From Heritagella sp051881655 (lineage in GTDB: Bacteria > Bacillota > Clostridia > Oscillospirales > Acutalibacteraceae), in the NCBI GenBank assembly GCA_051881655.1, contig JBJEQH010000008.1:1-21997 (forward strand): 21,997 nucleotides of DNA. The letters are read 5' to 3'. Made by a program: the position numbers and the translations under genes. This document shows positions 1 to 6,320 of the stretch, in pieces. The notes beneath the pieces were generated by a model, which searched no databases, was not told the DNA's origin, and saw nothing but the letters and a program-made list of their open reading frames with translations. Every line of letters begins with the position of its first letter. The first letter of the stretch is position 1.

Positions 1-15
1 AAGGGGTGCCCTGCC

Positions 16-402
16 ATGCAAATTCATGAATCAGCGGAAAATTATCTGGAGACCATTCTCGTTCTTCAGCATCGCAACGGTATGGTGCGCTCGATTGATA
101 TTGCCAACGAGCTGGGCTTCAGCAAACCCAGCGTCAGTATTTTTATGAAAAACCTGCGCGAAAACGGCTATATCAAGATGGCCAGCGACGGGTACATCAC
201 CCTGACACCCGCCGGCCGGGAAATTGCCGAGATGATTTACGAGCGCCACACGCTTCTCTCGGACTGGCTGACACAGCTGGGCGTGACCCCCTCTGTGGCG
301 GCTGAAGATGCCTGCCGCATGGAACATGCCATGAGTCCCGAGACCTTCTCTGCGATTAAAGCGCTGGCGCTGCGCATGGCGGAAGAAAAAGCAAACGGAT
401 AA
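16..402 (+). CDS. DtxR-family metal-dependent transcriptional repressor
   Basis: A 128-residue regulator with an N-terminal winged helix (recognition helix about residues 34-50) and a short metal-binding/dimerisation domain. There is no SH3-like third domain, so it is shorter than DtxR/IdeR. The segment EDACRMEHAMS (98-107) matches the Cys-x2-Glu-His metal site of DtxR (C100, E103, H104) rather than the Glu-x2-Glu-His of MntR. H78 fits the ancillary site. The DtxR Met10 position appears to be N9 here, which is unusual. The family represses metal-uptake genes when Fe2+ or Mn2+ is bound. An AAGGGG ribosome site lies about 9 bases before the ATG. The promoter and any upstream partner lie outside the window, so its regulon cannot be read. 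Fe2+ is the more likely ligand from the Cys, but this is inference. Confidence 0.9.
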   Translation: MQIHESAENYLETILVLQHRNGMVRSIDIANELGFSKPSVSIFMKNLRENGYIKMASDGYITLTPAGREIAEMIYERHTLLSDWLTQLGVTPSVAAEDACRMEHAMSPETFSAIKALALRMAEEKANG

Positions 403-411
403 ACCTGTTCC

Positions 412-462
412 AAGTAAAAACGGCCCGGATCCATGCAGCAGCACGGATCCGGGCCGTTTTTT
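412..462. terminator. Bidirectional rho-independent terminator between convergent genes
   Basis: A perfect 12-bp inverted repeat (CGGCCCGGATCC at 421-432, its complement at 445-456) encloses a 12-base loop. A run of T follows on the right (457-462) and a run of A precedes on the left (416-420), so it can end transcription of the DtxR-family gene and of the convergent Na/Pi cotransporter. Confidence 0.93.
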
Positions 463-489
463 GACAAAGAAGAAAGATGCGGCCGGTTT

Positions 490-2106
490 TTACCGATGGT
501 ATTCGGCCGCCTGGCCGATGTTCAGGGCGTGGTCGGATACACGCTCCAGGTCTGTCAGCACCTCGCTGTACAGCAGAGCGGCATCGGCATTGCACAGGCC
601 GGAATTCAGCCGCCGGATATGGGTAACTTCCCATTCATTCACACGGTCATCCACCTGCTGCTCGGCAACCTCCACCTGCCGCAAAGTGATGCCTTTCTTG
701 CCGACAAACAGATCATACGCAGAATCCACGACTTCCAATACCTCATCGGTCAGAATGCGCAATTCCTGCTTCGCTACATCGGAGAAATCCAAATTTCTCT
801 CCAGGAACGACTTGTGATACCCCACCATATTGATAGCGTGGTCACCAATACGCTCAATATCGCTGAGTACATGGTACATGCCGGACAAGCGCAAGGCGTC
901 CTTGCGGCTGAGCTCCATGGCATTCAGCCGAACCAGGCAGTGCGTGATCTCTTTATTCAGGTAGTCGATCAGTTCTTCGTTGTTTTCCAATTCCTGCGGA
1001 TCATGGTCCTTTTCTCCCAACAGCAGTTCCATGGCACTGCTCAAATTCTCTCGGGCCAGGTGGAACATACGGGAAACCTCCGCATCCACCTGAGCTTCCC
1101 CGATGCTGACCGCACCAAAGGCATGCTGGTCAATATGCAGCAGCCGCATTTCGGTACCCTCTTCCGGCCCGTCCGGAATGATCTTCTCGGCAATTTTCAC
1201 CATGAAATCCGACAGGGGCAGCAGGATCATCATACTGACCACATTGAAGATCGTGTTCAGGTTGGCGATCTGCCGCATGGGTTCATCCGGCGTCAGATTG
1301 GCAATCCAGGTCTCGAACGGAATAAACTGCGAGGCCACTACAAAAATGATAGCGCCCAATGTACTGAAAATAACCGCCAGGAAAGCCGAGCGTTTGGCTT
1401 CCCGCTTTGCGCCGAAAGAGGCCAGAATGGCGCTGATGCAGGCACCGATATCCATACCGTAAATCATGGGCGCCGCCTGGGCAAGGGTGAGCACCCCCTG
1501 GGCGCTCATAGCCTGCACAATACCCACCGATGCCGATGCACTTTGGATGGTAGCGGTAAAAACCATACCCACCAGCACACCCAGCAGCGGATTATTCGCA
1601 ATGAAGGACAGAAACTGTGCCACTTCCGGCACATTTTTCAGCCCGGCCATCGAGCCGCTCATGGTGCTCATTCCGAGGAACAGGATGCCCAGACCGGCGA
1701 TCACCTGACCCAGGTGGTTGATAAATTTCTTTTTCAGGAACATGATCATAATCACGCCGATCATCGCAATGATGGGCGCAAACTGATCAATTTTCAAAGT
1801 GAGCAGCTGTCCGGTCATTGTGGTACCGATTTTGGCGCCGATAATCACGCCCACCGCCTGCCGCAGGCTCATCAAACCCGCGTTGACAAAGCTGCAGGTC
1901 ATCACAATCGTCGCGTTGCTGCTCTGGATAACAGCAGCGATTCCGGCGCCAACCAGCATGCCCAGATACTTATTCCGGGTAATTTTCTCCAAAATGGATT
2001 TGAGCTTTGAACCGGCCAGCAGCTCCAGGCCGTCGCTCATCATCTTCATACCGTACAGGAACAGCGCCAGGCCGCCTATCAGTCCAATTACATCCGATAC
2101 CTGCAT
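490..2106 (-). CDS. Na+/phosphate cotransporter family protein with C-terminal PhoU-like domain
   Basis: A 538-residue inner-membrane protein of the NptA/PNaS family (COG1283). The N-terminal 310 or so residues hold two inverted transporter repeats, each with the diagnostic Q-S motif: AVIQSSNATI (Q61) and ATIQSASASV (Q188). From about residue 335 a soluble helical tail resembles PhoU, which in this family is thought to sense or regulate phosphate flux. It is predicted to import phosphate with Na+. Start choice: GTG at 2115 has an AGG only 2 bases upstream, while ATG at 2106 has it 11 bases upstream and gives the family-like start MQVSDVIGLIGGLALFLYGM. I use ATG but the GTG start is possible. 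It has its own promoter (2171-2199) and is monocistronic. Confidence 0.93.
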   Translation of the reverse strand: MQVSDVIGLIGGLALFLYGMKMMSDGLELLAGSKLKSILEKITRNKYLGMLVGAGIAAVIQSSNATIVMTCSFVNAGLMSLRQAVGVIIGAKIGTTMTGQLLTLKIDQFAPIIAMIGVIMIMFLKKKFINHLGQVIAGLGILFLGMSTMSGSMAGLKNVPEVAQFLSFIANNPLLGVLVGMVFTATIQSASASVGIVQAMSAQGVLTLAQAAPMIYGMDIGACISAILASFGAKREAKRSAFLAVIFSTLGAIIFVVASQFIPFETWIANLTPDEPMRQIANLNTIFNVVSMMILLPLSDFMVKIAEKIIPDGPEEGTEMRLLHIDQHAFGAVSIGEAQVDAEVSRMFHLARENLSSAMELLLGEKDHDPQELENNEELIDYLNKEITHCLVRLNAMELSRKDALRLSGMYHVLSDIERIGDHAINMVGYHKSFLERNLDFSDVAKQELRILTDEVLEVVDSAYDLFVGKKGITLRQVEVAEQQVDDRVNEWEVTHIRRLNSGLCNADAALLYSEVLTDLERVSDHALNIGQAAEYHR

Positions 2107-2170
2107 TTTTGGCACATCCTATCTCTCATTTTTTCTTAGTTACCACTACTTCTTTTCCATTCTATTTTCC

Positions 2171-2199
2171 ATTGTAAGCGAAATTTTACATGAATGCAA
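2171..2199 (-). promoter_or_regulatory. Sigma-A-type promoter for the Na/Pi cotransporter
   Basis: On the minus strand, -35 TTGCAT (2199-2194) and -10 TACAAT (2176-2171) are separated by exactly 17 bp in an AT-rich stretch, 65 bases before the ATG. No Pho-box-like repeat was recognised near it. Confidence 0.65.
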
Positions 2200-2240
2200 T
2201 ATGATTTTTACTTAAACCGCAAACTTCGGCAAGTTTCCCC

Positions 2241-2280
2241 AAAAAGAAAACGTGAAGAAGAATTCTTTCTCCTCCACGTA
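2241..2280 (-). terminator. Rho-independent terminator after the COG0523 operon
   Basis: Read on the minus strand, a 13-bp stem (ACGTGGAGGAGAA with its partner, two G-U pairs, 4-base AGAA loop) spans 2279-2250 and is followed by TTTTCTTTTT. It lies 26 bases past the stop codon of the 2306-3250 gene. Confidence 0.85.
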
Positions 2281-2305
2281 TCTCTTTTTCTTATCAAAAG
2301 GTCAC

Positions 2306-3250
2306 TCAATAAAATGTAGCGACCTCTTCTTCCGGCGCCTGACCGGGTTCAATATGGATAGCCTGCAGGACCGGACCCTTCCCGCGATAGACCGGACTGA
2401 ACTTCACATCCACCTTCGCCGTCACACGGATCCAGCTGCGCTGCGGCAGGGATTCACACGGGGGATACTGGCACAGAAATCCCATGAACGTGATATCCTG
2501 CACACAGCAGGTCATCACAAAACGGCCGGGGATAAACGTACCCTTGGGCAATTTTTTCGAATTGCACACCATCCCGGTAAAGCGGACGGTTTTCCCCTGG
2601 TACTTTTTCGGCTCCTCGCTGGCATCGCGGTACCACAGGGCGAAATCCCGGTCCTCAATTTCAATGATCGGCGCATCCAGGTCAAAGGGAAGCGGATCCT
2701 GGATATCATCGTAAACCACATCACCATTTTCATATTCATAGGCAATATCGGTCCGGCGGCTGACCCCGCGGATGATTTTGTGAATGGCCTGCTGGTCTAC
2801 CTTCTCATTGGCGCGGTTCAGCACACAAAGCTCGCACACCTGCAGTTTATCCACCATCAGGCCGCGCATATTCTGGTTGTAGGCGACAAAGGTATTGGCG
2901 TCTGCCGTCATCATGCACTGATAAATCTGCCACGAATCGGGCATCTGCTCCATCAGTCGCTGCAGCATCCACATCCCGTTATATTCGATCACCACGCGCT
3001 CAAAGCCGTACTGCTTTTCAAACGCCTGCAGTTTTTCCCGGGTGAGGTCTTCCTCTTCCTCCAGGTATTCAATAAAGACATTCCCGCCCTCGTACCGGGA
3101 GGGATTCAGTTCCTCTTCCCCTTCTTCACACATCAGCAGGAGGGTTTTCTCCCCTTTGTGGAAACGGGTATCCTCCATAGTCTCCTGAATAAACCGGGTC
3201 TTCCCTGATTCCAAAAAACCGACGAACAAATAAACCGGAATGGTCTCCAT
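2306..3250 (-). CDS. P-loop GTPase (CobW/COG0523-like) fused to a YcgQ/DUF1980-like C-terminal domain
   Basis: A 314-residue protein in two parts. Residues 1 to about 170 form a G3E-type GTPase: Walker A GFLESGKT (11-18), a Walker B-like VVIEYNGMW (87-95) and a G4-like NRANEK (145-150). The CxCC metal motif of true COG0523 proteins is absent after Walker A. Residues about 205-303 (GKTVRFTGMV, then RFVMTCC at 243-249, then SWIRVTAKV) resemble the C-terminal domain of YcgQ/TIGR03943 (DUF1980) proteins, with the paired Cys 248-249. YcgQ proteins normally partner a YcgR-type permease, and none is present here. It lies 15 bases after the His-rich GTPase, in the same operon, with an AAGGGGG ribosome site. 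Role in metal trafficking is inferred from context. The C-terminal domain call is by remembered motif, so less certain than the GTPase call. Confidence 0.8.
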   Translation of the reverse strand: METIPVYLFVGFLESGKTRFIQETMEDTRFHKGEKTLLLMCEEGEEELNPSRYEGGNVFIEYLEEEEDLTREKLQAFEKQYGFERVVIEYNGMWMLQRLMEQMPDSWQIYQCMMTADANTFVAYNQNMRGLMVDKLQVCELCVLNRANEKVDQQAIHKIIRGVSRRTDIAYEYENGDVVYDDIQDPLPFDLDAPIIEIEDRDFALWYRDASEEPKKYQGKTVRFTGMVCNSKKLPKGTFIPGRFVMTCCVQDITFMGFLCQYPPCESLPQRSWIRVTAKVDVKFSPVYRGKGPVLQAIHIEPGQAPEEEVATFY

Positions 3251-3265
3251 CCTATTTCCCCCTTT

Positions 3266-4432
3266 TTATGCCAGATGGAACAGGCCGCTGAGCACCTCTT
3301 CGTTCATCTTCGAGCCGATCACGCAGATCCGCCCAATAATGCCCGCAGGGCCGGTGCGCACACTGCTCTCGCCGGGAACATAATCAAAATGAATCCACTC
3401 GCCATTTTCGCCGGCCACAATTCCCTTGGCCCGCAGCACGATTCCGCAGCGCTCTGCATCATCCAAAGCCGCCAGCGCACCGGCGATCTCCTCTTTGGTA
3501 AACGCATGGGTGGTCTCCCGGCCCCAGCTGGTGAACACTTCGTCCGCATGATGGTGATGGTGATGCTCGTGGTGGTGGTGCTCATGGTTATGATGATGCT
3601 CGTGGCAGCCGCATTCCTCATCGTGGTCGTGATGGTGATGGTGCTCATGCTCTTCCTCATGATCATGGTGGTGTTCATGATCGTGGCAGCCGCACTCCTC
3701 GTCGTGGTCGTGATGGTGATGGTGTTCGTGCTCCTCCTCATGGTCATGATGATGCTCATGATCGTGGCAGCCGCACTCCTCGTCATCCTCTTCTTCCTCA
3801 TGGGCCTTCAGCAGCTCCTGCAGCTCCATCTGCAGGGTGTCCTTCTGCTCCATGGCCGCCAGAATCTGCTTGCCGTCCAGCTGATCCCAGGGCGTCGTGA
3901 TGATGGTCGCATTGGCATTCTTCTCCCGCAGCAGCGCGACAACCGCCGCCAGCTTCTCCTCGCTCATATCATCCGTGCGGCTGAGGATCAGGGTGCTGGC
4001 AAACTCCACCTGATTGTTATAGAACTCGCCGAAATTCTTCATATACATTTTGCACTTGTGCGCATCGGCTACCGTCGTAAATCCGTTCAGCTGTGCGCCT
4101 TTCGTCTCGGCATTCTGTACGGCGCGGATGACATCGCTCAGCTTTCCCACGCCGGAGGGCTCGATGAGAATGCGGTCCGGATGGAACTGATCCAGCACCT
4201 GATGCAGAGCCTCGCCGAAATCGCCGACCAGGCTGCAGCAGATGCAGCCTGAGTTCATCTCGGTAATATTGATGCCGGCATCCTGCAGAAAGCCGCCGTC
4301 AATCCCGATCTCGCCGAATTCATTTTCAATCAGAACCAGCTTCTCCCCGGCATAAGCCTCTTTGATCAGCTTTTTAATCAGGGTTGTTTTACCGGCACCC
4401 AGAAAACCGGAGAAAATATCAATTTTTGTCAT
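3266..4432 (-). CDS. COG0523/CobW-family GTPase with His/Cys-rich metal-binding insert (putative zinc metallochaperone)
   Basis: A 388-residue cytoplasmic G3E GTPase. From the ATG at 4432, Walker A GFLGAGKTT is at 9-17, the COG0523 signature GCICC at 62-66, Walker B-like ILIEPSGVG at 88-96, and the G4 motif is SRTD (151-154) in place of NKxD. Residues about 211-296 are an extreme His/Asp/Glu/Cys-rich linker built of 27-residue repeats starting EECGCH. A CobW_C-like domain follows (HAFTKEEI to the end). COG0523 proteins such as YciC/ZagA use GTP hydrolysis to deliver metal, mostly zinc under starvation. Start: ATG 4432 has AAAGGTG with a 6-base spacer and gives the usual MTKIDIFSGF; GTG at 4441 is badly spaced. 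First gene of a two-gene operon. A Fur-family-like palindrome on its promoter suggests Zur-type control (inference). Confidence 0.92.
   Translation of the reverse strand: MTKIDIFSGFLGAGKTTLIKKLIKEAYAGEKLVLIENEFGEIGIDGGFLQDAGINITEMNSGCICCSLVGDFGEALHQVLDQFHPDRILIEPSGVGKLSDVIRAVQNAETKGAQLNGFTTVADAHKCKMYMKNFGEFYNNQVEFASTLILSRTDDMSEEKLAAVVALLREKNANATIITTPWDQLDGKQILAAMEQKDTLQMELQELLKAHEEEEDDEECGCHDHEHHHDHEEEHEHHHHHDHDEECGCHDHEHHHDHEEEHEHHHHHDHDEECGCHEHHHNHEHHHHEHHHHHHADEVFTSWGRETTHAFTKEEIAGALAALDDAERCGIVLRAKGIVAGENGEWIHFDYVPGESSVRTGPAGIIGRICVIGSKMNEEVLSGLFHLA
3548..3781 (-). repeat. 81-bp tandem repeats coding the His/Cys-rich linker
   Basis: Three in-frame units (3781-3701, 3700-3620, 3619-3548, the last diverged and shorter) each begin EECGCH and continue with alternating His, Asp and Glu. 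The Cys-Gly-Cys motif recurs every 27 residues exactly. The first two units are nearly identical in protein and DNA, so copy number may vary between strains by slippage. The composition points to buffering or delivery of zinc, nickel or similar ions. Confidence 0.9.
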
Positions 4433-4506
4433 TACCGTCACCTTTCCTTTTCAATCCACCGTCGGGCACATTCAATTGCCCGATAAAAACACGGGTCTAA
4501 CAATTT

Positions 4507-4535
4507 ATTATACACCGCTTGCCGCAAAAAGCCAA
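4507..4535 (-). promoter_or_regulatory. Possible second, proximal promoter for the COG0523 operon
   Basis: Minus strand -10 TATAAT (4512-4507, perfect) and -35 TTGGCT (4535-4530) with a 17-bp spacer, 75 bases before the ATG. The -35 falls inside a small hairpin (4527-4549). It would escape the palindrome at 4569-4597, so it may supply basal transcription. Confidence 0.45.
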
Positions 4536-4549
4536 GAAAAATGGCTTTT
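4527..4549. other. Hairpin with flanking A/T runs in the COG0523 leader
   Basis: AAAAGCCA (4527-4534) and TGGCTTTT (4542-4549) form an 8-bp stem around a 7-base A-rich loop. The AT-rich flanks make it terminator-like on either strand, but only four pairs are G-C. If transcription starts at the distal promoter it lies in the 5' leader and could attenuate; it may also be chance. Confidence 0.3.
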
Positions 4550-4562
4550 CTTTTTCCTATTT

Positions 4563-4591
4563 ATTGTAGCACTATTGCAAATGATTTGCAA
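4563..4591 (-). promoter_or_regulatory. Distal promoter of the COG0523 operon, overlapped by a palindrome
   Basis: On the minus strand -35 TTGCAA (4591-4586) and -10 TACAAT (4568-4563) are 17 bp apart. The palindrome at 4569-4597 covers the whole -35 and spacer and abuts the -10, the geometry of a repressed promoter. Start point would be near 4556. Confidence 0.6.
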
Positions 4592-4597
4592 TAGTGC
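4569..4597. promoter_or_regulatory. 29-bp perfect palindrome, Fur/Zur-family-like operator
   Basis: Half-site GCACTATTGCAAAT, one central G, then its exact reverse complement. The middle (TGCAAAT-G-ATTTGCA) has the 7-1-7 form and the AAT-N-ATT centre shared by Fur, Zur and PerR boxes in Firmicutes, but the outer bases differ from the Bacillus consensus of each. It lies on the promoter of a putative zinc-chaperone operon, so Zur is the best guess. It is also 40 bp upstream of the -35 of the divergent VOC-GH172 pair. Confidence 0.65.
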
Positions 4598-4636
4598 CTT
4601 ATTCCGCTTTTTTCCTATTTTTGTCAGAAATTTGAA

Positions 4637-4665
4637 TTGAAATTTTTTTCTGTCTGCGGTAGACT
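4637..4665 (+). promoter_or_regulatory. Probable promoter for the VOC-GH172 pair
   Basis: -35 TTGAAA (4637-4642) and -10 TAGACT (4660-4665) with a 17-bp spacer. It is about 50 bases before the ATG at 4716, which has AAAGGAG (4700-4706) as its ribosome site. The -10 matches consensus at only four positions. Confidence 0.45.
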
Positions 4666-4715
4666 GAAAAGGAAAGAAGAGCCGTTTATCGGCCATATGA
4701 AAGGAGTTCTTTTTT

Positions 4716-5111
4716 ATGAACGCAAGCGAGTACATCACCGGTATGCAGCACATCGGCCTGCCCACCCGAGATATGCAGGCCACCCTGGCATTCTATCAGG
4801 GGCTGGGCTTCTCCATCGACTGGAAAATTGAGCGGGAAGGAAAAATCGGTCTGGCCTTTCTGAAATTGGGGGACTGTGTGTTCGAGACCTTTGTCAACCC
4901 CAATGCCGTGGGCGTTCCCGGTGCGATTGATCACATTGCGCTGAACGTGACCGATGTGGAAAAGGTGTACGAAGCCATTGTGAACGACGGCAGCTACACC
5001 ATCTGCGATCCCGAAAAGGGAATCCAGTTTCTGCCCTTCTATAACGGTGTGAAATTCTTCACCATTCTGGGGCCCAACGGAGAAAAGGTGGAATTTAACC
5101 AGAAACTGTAA
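4716..5111 (+). CDS. VOC-family (glyoxalase/bleomycin-resistance fold) protein
   Basis: A 131-residue protein covering one whole VOC module of two beta-alpha-beta-beta-beta units. The four positions that bind a divalent metal in glyoxalase I-type enzymes are filled: H12 (MQHIGLPTRD), E57 (CVFETF), H73 (AIDHIALNVTD) and E126 (GEKVEFNQ). This argues for an active metal-dependent lyase, isomerase or dioxygenase rather than an antibiotic-binding protein, but the substrate cannot be named. AAAGGAG sits 9 bases before the ATG. It is followed after 21 bases by the GH172 gene on the same strand, so the two are probably co-transcribed; a role in sugar or aldose-derived metabolite handling is only a guess from this pairing. 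Confidence 0.88.
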   Translation: MNASEYITGMQHIGLPTRDMQATLAFYQGLGFSIDWKIEREGKIGLAFLKLGDCVFETFVNPNAVGVPGAIDHIALNVTDVEKVYEAIVNDGSYTICDPEKGIQFLPFYNGVKFFTILGPNGEKVEFNQKL

Positions 5112-5132
5112 ATACAGAAAGGACGCACTTCC

Positions 5133-6233
5133 ATGTTTTACGACCTTCTCAGCGGCGCAGCAGAGCTGAAAAACTGGCGCTCCCGCTCGATCAACGCCGA
5201 GAACCTCACCGGGGAAAAGGGGCGCGGCGGAATGGCCGTCAGCCCATTGGGGCCCTCCCGCAAAGGGAGCCCGTGCCTGACGGATATCCATCCCGGCGAT
5301 ACCGTAACCCTGTGTGAAATGGACGGCCCCGGCTTTATCACTCATATCTGGATCACCGTAACCAATAAGACGACCGAGGCCGACAGCAATGTGCTGCGCG
5401 ACCTGGTGCTGCGCATGTACTGGGACGGGGAGGAGACCCCTTCGGTGGAAAGCCCGCTGGGTGACTTCTTCTGCTGTGGTTTCGCCCGGGAATGTCAGGT
5501 CACTTCGATGCCTGTTTCCGTGATCCCCAACCGCGGATTTAACTGCTATTTCCGTATGCCCTTTGCCAAAAAGGCCAAAATCACCCTGGAAAACCAGCAC
5601 GACAACCCCATCCCCGCTTTCTTCTATCAGGTGGATTACTGCCTGTGCGAGGAACTGCCGGCGAACACCGGGTATTTCCATGCTCAGTGGCGCCGCCAAC
5701 GGTACACCCAGCTGCAACAGGATTATGTCATTCTGGACGGCGTTCATGGGCGCGGCCAGTACATCGGCACCTATCTGGCGCTGACCACCCTGGAGCGGTA
5801 CTGGTGGGGCGAGGGAGAAGTTAAATTCTATCTGGACGGCGACACAGAGTACCCGACCATCTGCGGCACGGGAACCGAGGACTATTTTGGCGGTTCGTGG
5901 AGCTTTGCCCATCAGGTGGATGGAAAAACCGTGGAACAGACCTACTGCACCCCGTTCCTCGGTTATCCCTATTATTCCGCCCACGACGAGCTGGTGCACA
6001 ACGACTATCACAATGATGACTGTCCGCCCATGCGCGGGTTTTACCGCTGGCATCTCCCGGATCCCATCTGCTTTGAAAAGGATATCCGGGTGACCATCCA
6101 GCAGATCGGCGTGTGCCACAAGGGCCTGTTCGAACGGCAGGACGATGTGGCCAGCGTGGCCTACTGGTATCAGCAGGAACCCCATACGGTTTTCCCCGAA
6201 CTGATGGAAAAACGCCTGCGGTGGCCCCGCTAA
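5133..6233 (+). CDS. Glycoside hydrolase family 172 (DUF2961) protein
   Basis: A 366-residue protein that matches the DUF2961/GH172 family along its length. Near the N terminus is the family block RSRSINAENLTGEKGRGG (16-33), then WWGEGEVKFYLDGD (224-237) and GTGTEDYFGGSW (245-256). The conserved glutamates E229 and E249 in these blocks fit the two catalytic Glu reported for the family. Characterised members act on difructose dianhydride I (alpha-D-fructofuranosidase) or on D-arabinofuranosyl linkages of arabinan. There is no signal peptide, so it should act in the cytoplasm on imported oligosaccharides. GAAAGGA lies 9 bases before the ATG. No transporter or sugar kinase lies next to it. A bidirectional terminator follows. 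Confidence 0.9.
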   Translation: MFYDLLSGAAELKNWRSRSINAENLTGEKGRGGMAVSPLGPSRKGSPCLTDIHPGDTVTLCEMDGPGFITHIWITVTNKTTEADSNVLRDLVLRMYWDGEETPSVESPLGDFFCCGFARECQVTSMPVSVIPNRGFNCYFRMPFAKKAKITLENQHDNPIPAFFYQVDYCLCEELPANTGYFHAQWRRQRYTQLQQDYVILDGVHGRGQYIGTYLALTTLERYWWGEGEVKFYLDGDTEYPTICGTGTEDYFGGSWSFAHQVDGKTVEQTYCTPFLGYPYYSAHDELVHNDYHNDDCPPMRGFYRWHLPDPICFEKDIRVTIQQIGVCHKGLFERQDDVASVAYWYQQEPHTVFPELMEKRLRWPR

Positions 6234-6251
6234 ACTTTCCATAGAATGAAG

Positions 6252-6296
6252 AAAACAGGCAGGTTCTTTCGATTTTGAAAGAGACCTGCCTGTTTT
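6252..6296. terminator. Bidirectional rho-independent terminator
   Basis: AAAACAGGCAGGTTCTTTC (6252-6270) pairs with 6277-6295 through a 6-base loop, with one bulged G. Runs of T flank both ends (TTTTTATTTT on the plus strand, TTTTC on the minus). It serves the convergent GH172 and trpB genes. Confidence 0.9.
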
Positions 6297-6320
6297 TATT
6301 TTGTAAAGAAGTCCGTCCGA

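Noticed and set aside
433..2010. Long plus-strand open frame of 525 codons
   Set aside because: It is antisense to the Na/Pi cotransporter, starts inside the terminator hairpin, and has no ribosome site or recognisable domain.
3548..3781. Possible CRISPR or VNTR array
   Set aside because: The repeat is in frame, has no spacers and encodes a metal-binding linker; there are no cas genes.
3275..4252. Plus-strand frame coding long Val/Met runs that resemble membrane helices
   Set aside because: The hydrophobic runs are simply the reverse complement of the His and Asp codons in the COG0523 insert.
4569..4597. Palindrome as a rho-independent terminator
   Set aside because: No gene ends toward it on either strand and no T run directly follows the stem; overlap with a promoter fits an operator better.
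4686..6242. Minus-strand open frame of 518 codons across the VOC and GH172 genes
   Set aside because: Antisense shadow of two well-supported genes; no family match or start signal.
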